64,000 nucleotides of DNA, taken from PALSA-505 sp035308365. Lineage in GTDB: Bacteria > Actinomycetota > Actinomycetes > Streptosporangiales > Streptosporangiaceae. A model generated the notes under the pieces. It did no database searches. It had not been told where the DNA came from and was given only the letters and a program-made list of their open reading frames with translations. A program made the position numbers and the translations under genes. This document shows, piece after piece, positions 23,810-32,716 of this stretch; position 1 is the stretch's first letter; every line of letters starts with the position of its first letter. The stretch lies in contig DATGGU010000064.1 of assembly GCA_035308365.1 (NCBI GenBank), positions 1 through 64,000 on the forward strand, read 5' to 3'.

Positions 23810-24289
23810 ATGAGCCAGCCGACAGTACCCAGGGCGGGCGGCGAGAGCCTGGCGACCACGAGCACGGCCGCCAGCCCGGCGACCCGGGATCGGATGTCCA
23901 CCGATACCGGGCAGATATCGGTCGCCGAGAACGTCGTGCAGAAGATTGCCGGGAAGGCGTGCCGGGAGATGGGCGGGGTGCACGCGATGGGCACCACGGG
24001 CGCCCGCGCGTTCGGGTCGGTTCGGGAACGCATCCCCGGCAGCTCCGGCCCGAACTTCTCCCAGGGCGTTGGTGTGGAGGTCGGCGAAACCGAGGCCGCG
24101 ATCGACCTGGACATTGTGGTCGAATACGGCGTGTCCATAGCCGAGCTGGGCCGCAGCATCCAGCGCAACGTCAAGCAGGCCGTCGAGCGAATGACCGGGC
24201 TGCGCGTGGTCGAGGTCAACATCGCCGTGGACGACGTTTACCTCCCCACCCCCGATGACGACCAGGGCACTCCCTCGCGCGTGTCATGA
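23810..24289 (+). CDS. Asp23/Gls24 family envelope stress protein
   Basis: Predicted 159 residues: a Ser/Thr/Ala-rich start, then the Asp23 domain (ISVAENVVQKIAGKACREMG, ETEAAIDLDIVVEYGVSIAE, GLRVVEVNIAVDDVYLP). In Firmicutes Asp23 is membrane-tethered through AmaP and responds to cell-wall stress; function in actinomycetes is less known. ATG 23810 follows AGGGAG by 9 nt. It is the first gene of a six-gene operon with overlapping junctions, divergent from the ECF sigma factor. Confidence 0.92.
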   Translation: MSQPTVPRAGGESLATTSTAASPATRDRMSTDTGQISVAENVVQKIAGKACREMGGVHAMGTTGARAFGSVRERIPGSSGPNFSQGVGVEVGETEAAIDLDIVVEYGVSIAELGRSIQRNVKQAVERMTGLRVVEVNIAVDDVYLPTPDDDQGTPSRVS

Positions 24290-24675
24290 CCCTGCCTTCA
24301 GCCAGCAGTCCGCCGGGATCGGCGGTTGTCGACGGGGTGAACGTCGACACCGTCGCCGCGGCCGTCCTGGGCTGCGCGGGCGTGGCCGGGCTGGACGGCG
24401 GCCGGTTCGGTGAGGTCGCCACCCATTTGCCCGGCCGCCGGGTTCGGGGTGTCGTGGTCAGCGGTGGCCGGGTCAAGGTGCAGATACGCTCCCGCTGGGG
24501 AGTGCCGGTGCCCGAGCTGGTTGCCCTGATCACGACCATCCTCATACCGCTGACCGGACCACGACCGGTGGACGTGGTGATCGCCGACATCGACGACCCG
24601 CCCGGCACGCCGGGACCTCATCCATCAGAGGATGCCATCGGCGCGCCGGGACCTGCCGTATGGCCGTCGACCTGA
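24286..24675 (+). CDS. Asp23-like small protein
   Basis: Predicted 129 residues with a weak Asp23-like pattern: DTVAAAVLGCAGVAGLDGG, RVRGVVVSGGRVKVQIRSRW and VDVVIADIDDP. The C-terminal 25 residues are rich in Pro and Gly. The ATG overlaps the stop of the first Asp23 gene (ATGA). It is shorter and more diverged than its neighbours and probably oligomerises with them. Confidence 0.7.
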   Translation: MTLPSASSPPGSAVVDGVNVDTVAAAVLGCAGVAGLDGGRFGEVATHLPGRRVRGVVVSGGRVKVQIRSRWGVPVPELVALITTILIPLTGPRPVDVVIADIDDPPGTPGPHPSEDAIGAPGPAVWPST

Positions 24676-24718
24676 AGGCCCGGCGTTTCCCGCCTTCTTC
24701 TCAATCTGGATGTGAATC

Positions 24719-24898
24719 ATGAACCGTACCGCGCTTGCCACGGTGACCGGCCTGATCCTGGGCCTCGCGCTGGTATTCGGCAACTTCGGTGACATGCTTA
24801 TCGTGGCCCTGCTCGGCGCGATCGGCTACGGCTTCGCCAAGGTCCTCGACGGGGACCTGGACGTGCAAGGCTGGCTGTCGCGCAGCCGCAGCCGATGA
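24719..24898 (+). CDS. DUF2273-like small membrane protein
   Basis: A 59-residue protein with two hydrophobic helices (ATVTGLILGLALVFGNFGD and MLIVALLGAIGYGFAKVL) and a short basic tail ending SRSRSR. DUF2273 proteins of this size stand in Asp23 operons of many Gram-positives and act as membrane partners. ATG 24719 has GGA 9 nt upstream. The stop overlaps the next ATG (ATGA). Confidence 0.8.
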   Translation: MNRTALATVTGLILGLALVFGNFGDMLIVALLGAIGYGFAKVLDGDLDVQGWLSRSRSR

Positions 24899-25353
24899 GC
24901 ACCGAAACGCAGCTCGCGACCGCCGCGGCGGGCACCGGGGAACAGGCTGGGCCGGTAGCCCGCTCTGGCCGCAATGAGCTGGGAATGATCCGCATCGCCG
25001 ACGGCGTCGTCACCAAGATCGCCGCCCGGGCCGCGGCCGAGAACCCGAGCGCCGGAGCCGCGGCGGCACGGATGCTGGGCCGCGCGGTGCCCGGAGCCAG
25101 CCGCCTGCCCGGCGTGCGCGATACCGACCTGCAGGGGCTGCCGAAGACCTCCGTCATCGTTGACGGGTCGAAGGCATATGTGACGCTGGAACTGAGTGTC
25201 CGCTGGCCCGCCTCGATTCCGGACGTCACCGGGCAAGTCCGCGGCCACGTCCGCGACCGGGTCAGGGAACTGGCCGGGCTGGACGTCGACGAAGTGCACA
25301 TCACCGTCGCCGACCTGGCCCTCGACGTCGCCCCGCCGCCCCGGGTCCAGTAA
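24895..25353 (+). CDS. Asp23/Gls24 family protein (second full copy)
   Basis: Predicted 152 residues, with an N-terminal low-complexity part and the domain IRIADGVVTKIAARAAAENP, KAYVTLELSVRWPASIPDVT, GLDVDEVHITVADLAL. Sequence divergence from the first copy suggests separate roles or hetero-oligomers. The ATG overlaps the DUF2273 stop. GTAAAGGAGG begins directly at its stop codon and serves the next gene. Confidence 0.88.
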   Translation: MSTETQLATAAAGTGEQAGPVARSGRNELGMIRIADGVVTKIAARAAAENPSAGAAAARMLGRAVPGASRLPGVRDTDLQGLPKTSVIVDGSKAYVTLELSVRWPASIPDVTGQVRGHVRDRVRELAGLDVDEVHITVADLALDVAPPPRVQ

Positions 25354-25366
25354 AGGAGGACCCCGC

Positions 25367-25903
25367 ATGCGCTTGCTCAACCGGCCGCTGGCCTTCATCC
25401 TCGCGGTGGCCCTGGCCGCTGCCAGCATCATCGTGATCATCGAGGTCGTCGCGGCCGCCGCGCATACCAGCCCGGTCGTGATGCACTGGCCCACCTGGTA
25501 CCACTGGGCCAAGACAACCCGCTGGGACGCTCAGGTGATCAGGGTCTGGTCGGCCGTCTTGATCGTCATCGGCGTGCTCATCCTGGCCATGGAACTCAAG
25601 CCCCGGCGGATCACCCGGCTGCCGCTGCGATCCGGCGATGAGGGCACTGACGCCGCGCTGACCCGCAGCGGCCTGGCCGGAACACTGCGCGCGGCCGCCA
25701 CAAGCATCGACGGCATCACCAGCGCCACTGTCATCGTGCGCCGCCGCCGCGTCCGGGTCGCCGCCAAGTCGGCCGCCCGCAGCCGCTCCACCGCCGGTGC
25801 GCTCAAAGACCCGGTCACCCAGGCGGTCCGCGGCCGCCTCGACGACCTGGACCTATCCCGCCCGCCGCGCCTGAAAGTGCACGTCATCTCACGGAGCCGC
25901 TGA
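25367..25903 (+). CDS. DUF6286-type membrane protein
   Basis: Predicted 178 residues with two transmembrane segments (PLAFILAVALAAASIIVIIE, VWSAVLIVIGVLILAME), then a cytoplasmic domain with ATSIDGITSATVIVRRRRVR and an Arg/Lys-rich stretch. Such proteins accompany Asp23 genes in actinobacteria. The ATG at 25367 has AAAGGAGG 7 nt upstream. The stop and the next start share one base (TGATG). Confidence 0.85.
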   Translation: MRLLNRPLAFILAVALAAASIIVIIEVVAAAAHTSPVVMHWPTWYHWAKTTRWDAQVIRVWSAVLIVIGVLILAMELKPRRITRLPLRSGDEGTDAALTRSGLAGTLRAAATSIDGITSATVIVRRRRVRVAAKSAARSRSTAGALKDPVTQAVRGRLDDLDLSRPPRLKVHVISRSR

Positions 25904-26466
25904 TGCACGCCGACCGGACCAACCGCTTCGCCCTGGGCCTGTTCGGCCTGCTCGTGCTGCTGGCGGGCGCCGCCGCGATGACCGCCTCGGCCGGCGGATT
26001 CGGCACCACCTTCGCCCGCCGCACCCTGTTCGGCAACCGGGTTAGCAGCTACATCGGGACCAATGGAACCTGGGTCTGGGCCGCGGCCGCGTTCGTCTGC
26101 CTGCTGCTCTTCCTGGCCGCGCTGCGCTGGCTGCTGGTCCTGCTCGTCTCCACCGACCGGGCCGGCGACATCACCGTCCCAGGCAGCAAAGACCAGGGCC
26201 TCACCACACTGCGGCCTGCTGCCCTCACCGGCGCCCTGGCCGGGGAAATCGAAAGCTATCACGGCGTCGACGCCGCCAAGGGCCGGGTCATCGGCGACTC
26301 CAGCGACCCGCAGATCGTGCTCACCGTCACCGCGGCACAGACCGCCGACCTGCCCGCGCTCCGCCGCCGCCTGGAAGCCCAGGCCCTCACCCACGCCCGC
26401 CAGGCACTGGGCACCACCGACCTGCCCATCCGGCTCGACCTCGACGTCACCCGGCGGCCCGCCTGA
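25903..26466 (+). CDS. AmaP-like membrane anchor of the Asp23 operon
   Basis: Predicted 187 residues: an N-terminal helix (FALGLFGLLVLLAGAAAM), a second helix around TWVWAAAAFVCLLLFLAALR, then a soluble domain ending LPIRLDLDVTRRPA. The topology (two helices, short loop, cytosolic C-domain) matches AmaP, which tethers Asp23 to the membrane. It is the last gene of the six-gene operon. The sequence is too diverged to be certain of more than architecture. Confidence 0.75.
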   Translation: MHADRTNRFALGLFGLLVLLAGAAAMTASAGGFGTTFARRTLFGNRVSSYIGTNGTWVWAAAAFVCLLLFLAALRWLLVLLVSTDRAGDITVPGSKDQGLTTLRPAALTGALAGEIESYHGVDAAKGRVIGDSSDPQIVLTVTAAQTADLPALRRRLEAQALTHARQALGTTDLPIRLDLDVTRRPA

Positions 26467-26631
26467 TCATCCCCTCAAGCTTCCCGCCCATTCAGTTCCA
26501 CGCCTGGTCCACCCACTGACCAGCAGAACAAGCCGAAGATCAACGCTTCCGGTCAAGAGCGGCTTCGCGGCCGGCATCGCACACCGGACCCTAGCTCCAT
26601 GATCGTTTTCACGGTCTGAGATCGTCGTCAG
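26467..26631. other. Short intergenic gap
   Basis: 165 bp after the Asp23 operon. TGATCGTTTTCACGGTCTGA (26598-26617) next to AGATCGTCG near the methyltransferase start suggests a promoter zone, but no clear -35/-10 pair or terminator hairpin is seen. Confidence 0.3.
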
Positions 26632-27291
26632 ATGACCGACCCAGCCGCTTCGTCCGTGCAGGCGGCCTACGACGCTATCGCCCGGGCCTACGATGCCCAG
26701 TTCGCCAGCGAGCTCGACGCCAAGCCGCTGGATCGCGGGCTGCTGGCCGCCTTCCTCGATCTGGCGGGCGAGGGGACGGTCGCCGACGTGGGCTGCGGGC
26801 CCGGGCACGTCACCCGGTTCCTCGCCGCCCGGCACCACGGCGTGACCGGCATCGACCTGTCCCCCGGCATGATCGCCGCCGCCCGCGAGCGCGCGCCGGA
26901 ACTGGACTTCACGGTGGGGTCGATGCTGCGGCTGCCGGTCACCGACGGCGCCTGGGCCGGCGCGATCGCGCTGTATTCGATCATTCACCTGACCACCGCG
27001 CAGCGGGCCACCGCCTGCAAGGAGTTCGCCAGGGCGATCCGGCCGGGCGGCTGGCTGCTGATCGCCTTCCACATCGACAGCGCCGATTTCGCCGCTGGCG
27101 AGGTGAACCACATCACCACGTGGTTCGGTGAGCCGGTCCAGATCGACGGCTACTTCCTGGACCCGGCCGAGGTCACCCGCGATCTGGAGGCGGCGGGATT
27201 CTCGGTCATGGCAACCACGGTCAGGCAGCCCTGGCCCGGCATCGAATACCCGAGCCGCCGCTGCTACCTGCTGGCTCAGCGGCCCGGCTGA
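26632..27291 (+). CDS. Class I SAM-dependent methyltransferase
   Basis: Predicted 219-residue Rossmann methyltransferase. Motif I is VADVGCGPGHVTRFLAARHH, motif II GVTGIDLSPGMIAAARERAP, with GSMLRLPVTDGAWAGAIALY and FARAIRPGGWLLIAFHIDS after it. The N-terminus AAYDAIARAYDAQFASEL is common in the Methyltransf_11/25 group. The substrate is unknown. It stands 28 bp before allantoinase on the same strand and may share its transcript, although nothing links methylation to ureide breakdown. Confidence 0.9.
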   Translation: MTDPAASSVQAAYDAIARAYDAQFASELDAKPLDRGLLAAFLDLAGEGTVADVGCGPGHVTRFLAARHHGVTGIDLSPGMIAAARERAPELDFTVGSMLRLPVTDGAWAGAIALYSIIHLTTAQRATACKEFARAIRPGGWLLIAFHIDSADFAAGEVNHITTWFGEPVQIDGYFLDPAEVTRDLEAAGFSVMATTVRQPWPGIEYPSRRCYLLAQRPG

Positions 27292-27318
27292 CGGCTGGAA
27301 CGGTACGGTTGGCGGGCC

Positions 27319-28653
27319 ATGAGTTACGACTTTGTGATCAGGTCGCGCCGGGCCGTGCTGCCCGACGGCGTGCGGCCGGCGGCCGTCGCCATACGGCAGG
27401 AACGGATCGAGGCGGTGACCGGCTACGGGGCGCGGCTCGACGGGGCCCGCGACGAAGACCTCGGGGATATCGCGCTGCTGCCCGGCCTGGTGGACACGCA
27501 CGTGCACGTGAACGAGCCCGGCCGCACCCAGTGGGAGGGGTTCGGGTCCGCCACCAGGGCCGCCGCGGCCGGCGGGATCACCACCATCTGCGACATGCCG
27601 CTGAACTCGCTGCCGCCCACCCTGACCACCGCGGCGCTGGCTGAGAAGCGCACCGCGGCCTGCGGCCAGTGCGCGGTGGACGTGGCCTTCTGGGCCGGGG
27701 CGGTGCCGGGCAACCGGCGGGATCTGACAGCGCTGCACGAGGCGGGCGTGACCGGGTTCAAGTGCTTCCTGGCCGATTCCGGCGTGCCGGAGTTCCCGCC
27801 GCTGGACGCGGCCGGGCTGCGGGCGGCGCTGACCGAGCTGGCCGGCACCGGCGCGGTGATGGCCGTGCACGCCGAGGACCAGGCCGAGCTGGGTGAGATG
27901 ACGGGGGCCGGCTACTGGTCCTTCCTGGCCTCCAGGCCGCCGCGGGCCGAGCGCCGGGCGATCGAGACGGTCATCTCGGCGGCCGCGGCCACCGGGACGC
28001 GGGCGCACATCGTGCACCTGTCCGCCGCCGAGTGCGTGGCGCTGATCGGCGGCGCGAAGGCGGCGGGTGTCGCGCTCACCGCGGAGACCTGCCCGCACTA
28101 CCTGTTCTTCGCCGCCGAGGAGGTGCCACCGGGCGCGACCGAGTTCAAATGCTGCCCGCCGATCAGGGACGCGGCCAACCGGGAAGCGCTGTGGCGGGGC
28201 CTGGAAGCCGGCGTCATCGACTGCGTGGTCTCCGACCACTCGCCCTGCCCGCCGGAGCTGAAGAAACGGGAGAGCGGCGATTTCGGCGCGGCCTGGGGCG
28301 GCATCGGATCGCTGCAGGTGGCATTGCCTGCGGTGTGGACCGCCGCCCGGGCGCGCGGCCGGACGCTGGCGGACGTGGGCCGCTGGATGGCCACCGCTCC
28401 CGCCGGGCTGGCCGGGCTGCCCGGCAAGGGGGCGATCGAGCCGGGCCGCGACGCCGACCTGGTCGCGTTCGACCCAGGCGCCGAGTTCACCGTGCACGGC
28501 GCCGCGCTGGAGCACCGCAGCCCGCTCACCCCGTACGAGGGCCGCGTGCTGGCCGGGGCCGTCCGGCAGGTCTGGCTGCGCGGCCAGCCGGTCCGCCAGG
28601 GCGGAGCCCCGGCCGGGCGGCTGCTGCGCAAGGGAGGAATTGGTGGTGACTGA
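27319..28653 (+). CDS. allB: Allantoinase
   Basis: It hydrolyses allantoin to allantoate. The predicted 444-residue cyclic amidohydrolase has the binuclear metal site: DTHVHVNEPGRTQWEGF, the carbamylated Lys in GFKCFLADSG, HIVHLSAAEC, and VVSDHSPCP. The segment GSATRAAAAGGITTICDMPL is diagnostic of allantoinase rather than dihydropyrimidinase. The protein is of standard length. The C-terminus overlaps the allantoicase start. It takes the product of the uraD-uox operon located 8 kb upstream. Confidence 0.96.
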   Translation: MSYDFVIRSRRAVLPDGVRPAAVAIRQERIEAVTGYGARLDGARDEDLGDIALLPGLVDTHVHVNEPGRTQWEGFGSATRAAAAGGITTICDMPLNSLPPTLTTAALAEKRTAACGQCAVDVAFWAGAVPGNRRDLTALHEAGVTGFKCFLADSGVPEFPPLDAAGLRAALTELAGTGAVMAVHAEDQAELGEMTGAGYWSFLASRPPRAERRAIETVISAAAATGTRAHIVHLSAAECVALIGGAKAAGVALTAETCPHYLFFAAEEVPPGATEFKCCPPIRDAANREALWRGLEAGVIDCVVSDHSPCPPELKKRESGDFGAAWGGIGSLQVALPAVWTAARARGRTLADVGRWMATAPAGLAGLPGKGAIEPGRDADLVAFDPGAEFTVHGAALEHRSPLTPYEGRVLAGAVRQVWLRGQPVRQGGAPAGRLLRKGGIGGD

Positions 28654-29692
28654 CCCTCCCGCCCATGCCACGCTGCCGGACCTCGCGTCGCGCTCGCTGC
28701 GCGGGTCCGTGGTCGCCGCGAGCGACGAATTTTTCGCCGAACGGGACAACCTGATCAAGCCGGAGATCCCGGTCCACCAGGCGCGGGTTTTCGGTCCGAA
28801 GGGGCAGCTCTACGACGGATGGGAGACCAGGCGCAGGCACCTGCCGGACGGTTCGCTGCCGGACCGGCAGGCGCACGACTGGGCAGTGGTCCGGCTCGGC
28901 GCGCCGTGCGTACCGCGTGAGATCGTGGTGGACACCGCGTTCTTCACCGGCAACCACCCGGAGTCGTGCTCGGTCGAGGCCGCGACCGTCCCCGGCTACC
29001 CGTCGGCGGCCGAGCTGGCCGGGGCCGGCTGGGCGGAGATCGTGCCGCGCAGCCCGCTGCGTGGGGGCAGCGAGCACGTGTTCGCGGTCGCCGGACCGGA
29101 CCGGCGCCGCACGCACGTGCGGCTGAACATCTTTCCGGACGGCGGGGTGGCCAGGCTCCGCGTGCACGGCGAGGTGGTGCCCGATCCCGCACTGATCGCC
29201 GGGCTGACCGTTGACCTGGCCGCGGCCGAGCTGGGCGCGGACGTCGTGGCGTGCAGCGACCGCTATTTCTCCGCCCCGCGCAATGCCATCTCCCCCGGCC
29301 TGCCGGCGGTGATGGGCGAGGGCTGGGAGACCAGGCGCCGCCGCGGCGAGGGGAACGACTGGCTGATCGTCCGGCTGGCCGCCGCCGGTGTGGTGGCGCT
29401 GGCCGAGATCGACACCCTGCACTACAAGGGCAACGCGCCGGGCGCGGCCGCGCTGTCCGGCTTCGACGCGCGCCGCGTCTCGCTGTCCGATCCGGGCGCC
29501 TGGTTCCCGCTGCTCCCCCGGGTCCGGCTGCAGCCGGACACCGCGCACCGGTTCCGGGTGGACGGGCCGGAGGCGACGCACGTCCGGCTGGACATCTTCC
29601 CGGATGGCGGCGTGGCCAGGCTGCGCTTGTACGGCTCGCCGACCGCCGAGGGCCTGGCCGATCTGGAGCACCGCTGGCGGGCAACTGACTGA
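28646..29692 (+). CDS. alc: Allantoicase
   Basis: It converts allantoate to ureidoglycolate and urea. The predicted 348-residue protein consists of two homologous halves. Each carries the DGWETRRR motif (residues about 55 and 225), and VRLNIFPDGGVARLRVHG in the first half is matched by VRLDIFPDGGVARLRLYG in the second. GGGAGG lies at 28632-28637; GTG 28646 (8 nt) or GTG 28643 (5 nt) can be the start. It overlaps the allB end by 8-11 bp. No ureidoglycolate lyase or urease gene is in the window. Confidence 0.95.
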   Translation: MTDPPAHATLPDLASRSLRGSVVAASDEFFAERDNLIKPEIPVHQARVFGPKGQLYDGWETRRRHLPDGSLPDRQAHDWAVVRLGAPCVPREIVVDTAFFTGNHPESCSVEAATVPGYPSAAELAGAGWAEIVPRSPLRGGSEHVFAVAGPDRRRTHVRLNIFPDGGVARLRVHGEVVPDPALIAGLTVDLAAAELGADVVACSDRYFSAPRNAISPGLPAVMGEGWETRRRRGEGNDWLIVRLAAAGVVALAEIDTLHYKGNAPGAAALSGFDARRVSLSDPGAWFPLLPRVRLQPDTAHRFRVDGPEATHVRLDIFPDGGVARLRLYGSPTAEGLADLEHRWRATD

Positions 29693-29749
29693 TGCCCTGG
29701 TGGGATCCCCCCACCGTAAAAAGAGAATGTGGTTTTGACCGTCAGCAGG

Positions 29750-31321
29750 TCAGCCAGTAGTGCGCAGCCACTGCCGGAGTTGCTTACGGTCCAGCTTGCC
29801 GACGCTGGTCAGCGGGACGGCAGGCACGATCTTGACCTCGCGCGGGTACTTGGTGGCCGACAGGTGTGCCTTGGCGTGCTCGATGAGTTCCTCCGGGGTC
29901 GCGCTCGCGCCAGGCCGCAGCGCGGCGAAGGCGACCACCTCCTCGCCGAGCCGCGGGTCGGGGCGGCCCACCACCCCGGCCTGGGCCACGGCCGGATGGG
30001 CGAGCAGGACGTCCTCGATGTCCCGCGGGTAGACGTTGAACCCGCCGCGGATGATCAGGTCCTTCTTCCGGTCCACCACGTACAGGTAGCCGTCGGTGTC
30101 CAGGTGGCCGATGTCGCCGGTGTGCAGCCAGCCGCCGATGAGGGCCGCCGCGCTCGCGTCCGGGGCATGCCAGTAACCGGACAGCACGCCCGGTGACCGG
30201 ACGCAGATCTCGCCGTCCTGGCCGGCCGGCAGCACGTTCCCCGCGTCGTCCTGGATGGTCACCTCACAGCCGGGGACGGGCATGCCCACGCTGCCCACCC
30301 GGCGGGCGCCCAGTGGGTTGGACGAGATGATCGACGCCGACTCGGTGCACCCGTAGCCCTCGTAGATGATGGCGCCCGGCACCCGCCGCTCGAACTCCTC
30401 CCTGACCTCGGCGGCCAGCGGGGCCGCCCCCGAGGACACCGCGGCGAGCGCGGACAGGTCGGCCTGCTCCAGCGGCTGGGCCAGCAGCATCTGGATCATC
30501 GACGGCACCAGCGTGCTGCGCTGCACCCGGTGCCGCTCGGCAAGCTCCAGCCAGCCGGCCGGGTCGAACCAGCGCATCAGGATCGACGTGCCCGGCTCGC
30601 TCTCGTGCATGGCGACGCAGGTGACCAGCAGGCCATAGGCATGCGCCAGCGGCAGCGGCATCAGCGTGCTGGTCAGCCCGGACCCCTCGGAGGCCTGCCG
30701 GGTGGATGACCCGCACCAGTACAGGTTGGCGTGGGTGAGCGGTACGCCCTTGGACCGGCCGGTGGTCCCGCCGGTGTACAGCAGCGCCGCCAGATCCTCA
30801 TCGGCCCGGTCCACGATCGATCCCGGCCCGGCCGTCTCGACCTCGCCGAAGCCGAGCACCCGCACCCCGTCCTGGCCGGATGCGGCCGGGGGGTCGCCGG
30901 TCACCACGACGAACCGGACGCTGTCCACACCGCCAGCCGTGCCCTTTCCGCCGGATGGACGTCCTATGGCGGCCTGAACCTTGGGCAGGAACTCGGCCGT
31001 GGTCACGATGCCGACCGCTCCGGAGTCAGCCAGCGCGTGCCGCAGCTCGTCCTCGCTGACCAGGAAGATCAGTGGTGTCACCACCGCCCCGGCGCGCCAG
31101 AGCGCGTTGTAGGTGATGAGAACCTCGGGGCAGTTGGCCATCAGCACGACCACCCGGTCGCCCGGCCGCACGCCCAGCCCGGCCAGCCCGGTGGCGAAGC
31201 GCGATGCCCGGCCGGCCATCCCGGCCCGGGTGTACCACGTCCCCTCGAAGAACAGCGACTTTCCATCGCCGTGCCGGTCGAGATGCCGCTCCGCCTGCCT
31301 GGCCAGGTTCTGGTTGCCCAC
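29750..31321 (-). CDS. Acyl-CoA synthetase / AMP-dependent ligase
   Basis: Predicted 523-residue ANL-superfamily enzyme that adenylates a carboxylic acid and usually transfers it to CoA. The P-loop is LLYTGGTTGRSKGVPLTHAN, A5 YEGYGCTESA, A7 GGWLHTGDIGHLDTDGYLYV, A8 DRKKDLIIRGGFNVYPRDIE, and the catalytic Lys lies in VGKLDRKQLRQW. Features fit medium- or long-chain or aromatic acyl-CoA synthetases; the substrate is unknown. GTG 31321 has AGGA about 8 nt upstream. It converges with alc and stands alone on its strand. Confidence 0.92.
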   Translation of the reverse strand: MGNQNLARQAERHLDRHGDGKSLFFEGTWYTRAGMAGRASRFATGLAGLGVRPGDRVVVLMANCPEVLITYNALWRAGAVVTPLIFLVSEDELRHALADSGAVGIVTTAEFLPKVQAAIGRPSGGKGTAGGVDSVRFVVVTGDPPAASGQDGVRVLGFGEVETAGPGSIVDRADEDLAALLYTGGTTGRSKGVPLTHANLYWCGSSTRQASEGSGLTSTLMPLPLAHAYGLLVTCVAMHESEPGTSILMRWFDPAGWLELAERHRVQRSTLVPSMIQMLLAQPLEQADLSALAAVSSGAAPLAAEVREEFERRVPGAIIYEGYGCTESASIISSNPLGARRVGSVGMPVPGCEVTIQDDAGNVLPAGQDGEICVRSPGVLSGYWHAPDASAAALIGGWLHTGDIGHLDTDGYLYVVDRKKDLIIRGGFNVYPRDIEDVLLAHPAVAQAGVVGRPDPRLGEEVVAFAALRPGASATPEELIEHAKAHLSATKYPREVKIVPAVPLTSVGKLDRKQLRQWLRTTG

Positions 31322-31485
31322 CGGAAAATCCTAAGCCCGGCCACCTTGATCACCGCCACCGGTGTTTCAGCCACCGCTGAAATCGTGTGCCCTGGGCGTG
31401 ACCTTGCCGGAGTATCACAGACGATGGCTGGCACGGTGTTGTTAATGGCTGGCATGGCCCGGCCTGGTCTGGTCGGCTGGTCCTT

Positions 31486-32553
31486 GTGAATGACACTGTT
31501 CCGTCCGGGCGTGAGCTGGCCCGGCTCTTTCATGACGATGCGGTGGCGCCGTTGCTGGCGCGGGCGATGCCCCGGCTGCGCTACGCGGCCGGCCGGCTTG
31601 GCTCGGGATCGGACGTGCTCGGGCTCGACGACGCGATGAGCCGCGATCACGACTGGGGTTGCCGGCTGACGCTGCTGGTGGACGGACCCGACCGTGACGC
31701 GGTACCGCAGGTCCGTGAGCTGCTCGAACGCGAGCTGCCCGAGTCCTGGAAGGGCTGGCCGGTACGGTTTCCGGTGACCTGGGACACGTCGCTGTCACAC
31801 AAGGTGGAGGTCGCGACCGTCGGCGATTTCGCCGCCAGCCGGCTGGGCGCGGACCCCACCGCCGGGCTGGCGGTGCCGGACTGGCTGATCCTGACCGGCC
31901 AAAGCGTGCTCGAGGTGATCGCCGGGCCGGTCTTCACCGACCAGATCCGTGAGCTGGCGCCGGCCCGGGCGCTGCTAGCCTGGTATCCCGCCGACGTCGG
32001 ACGCTACGTCATCGCCTGTGGCTGGCAGAAGATCTGCCAGGAGATGCCGATGGCCGGCCGGATCGCCGACCGTGGTGACGAACTCGGTTCCCGGCTGCTG
32101 AGCGCCCGGCTGGCCGATGACATGATGTGGCTGGCCTTCGCGCTGTCCCGGCGCTGGCCGCCGTATCCGAAGTGGCGGGGCACCGTGTTCCGGGAGCTTC
32201 CGGTCGCGGCGGATCTGGCCGGCCCACTGGCCACGGCCGTCACGGCGCCCGGCTGGCGGGAGCGGGAATGTGGTCTTGCCAGCGCGTGTGAGGTGCTGCT
32301 GAGCCTGCAGCGCGCACGCGGCCTGCCCGGTCCCACGGCTGCCGTGACGGCATTTTGGGATCGGCCCTACCGCACCGTTGACGAGGCCGTTCCCAGAGCC
32401 TTGCTGGCGGACATCTCCGATCCGCAGGTCGCCAGCCTGCCGCCGGGGATCGGATCGATCGAACAATGGGCCGGCAATGTCGACCTGCTCGCCCACCCCA
32501 GCCGCAGGAGGGCCCTGCGAACCACCTACCACACCTGGGCCAGCCCCAGGTGA
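31486..32553 (+). CDS. DUF4037 domain protein (nucleotidyltransferase-like)
   Basis: Predicted 355-residue cytosolic protein. The N-terminal motif GLDDAMSRDHDWGCRLTLLV recalls the active-site region of nucleotidyltransferase-fold proteins and is the hallmark of DUF4037 families. Later conserved parts are PDWLILTGQSVLEVIAGPVF and YVIACGWQKICQEMPMAGRI. The biochemical role is unknown. The start is taken as GTG 31486; no strong ribosome binding site is visible. It is divergent from the acyl-CoA synthetase, with 165 bp between them. Confidence 0.8.
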   Translation: MNDTVPSGRELARLFHDDAVAPLLARAMPRLRYAAGRLGSGSDVLGLDDAMSRDHDWGCRLTLLVDGPDRDAVPQVRELLERELPESWKGWPVRFPVTWDTSLSHKVEVATVGDFAASRLGADPTAGLAVPDWLILTGQSVLEVIAGPVFTDQIRELAPARALLAWYPADVGRYVIACGWQKICQEMPMAGRIADRGDELGSRLLSARLADDMMWLAFALSRRWPPYPKWRGTVFRELPVAADLAGPLATAVTAPGWRERECGLASACEVLLSLQRARGLPGPTAAVTAFWDRPYRTVDEAVPRALLADISDPQVASLPPGIGSIEQWAGNVDLLAHPSRRRALRTTYHTWASPR

Positions 32554-32716
32554 GCCGGCGCCGCCCGGGGGGTCATGCCCTGTCTGCGCGCACAGGTATT
32601 GCCGGGGCCTGCTGGCCGCATGAAGTTTTGTGTTCACAATCCCGGACAGCGGGCAGTACCGGTGAATTGGGCCTTCAACGATCTGGCCCAGGGAAGGTAG
32701 TCAGGAGGAAGAAACG
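32554..32716. promoter_or_regulatory. Promoter region of the secreted orphan gene
   Basis: 163 bp of lower GC. The dyad TTGTGTTCACAA (5-bp arms) lies near 32627-32638, and CAGGAGGAAGAAACG immediately precedes the ATG at 32717. Candidate -35/-10 elements are not certain. Confidence 0.35.

Noticed and set aside
29693..29749. Terminator between alc and the acyl-CoA synthetase gene
   Set aside because: GGTGGG / CCCACC can pair, but no T run follows on either strand in the needed direction.
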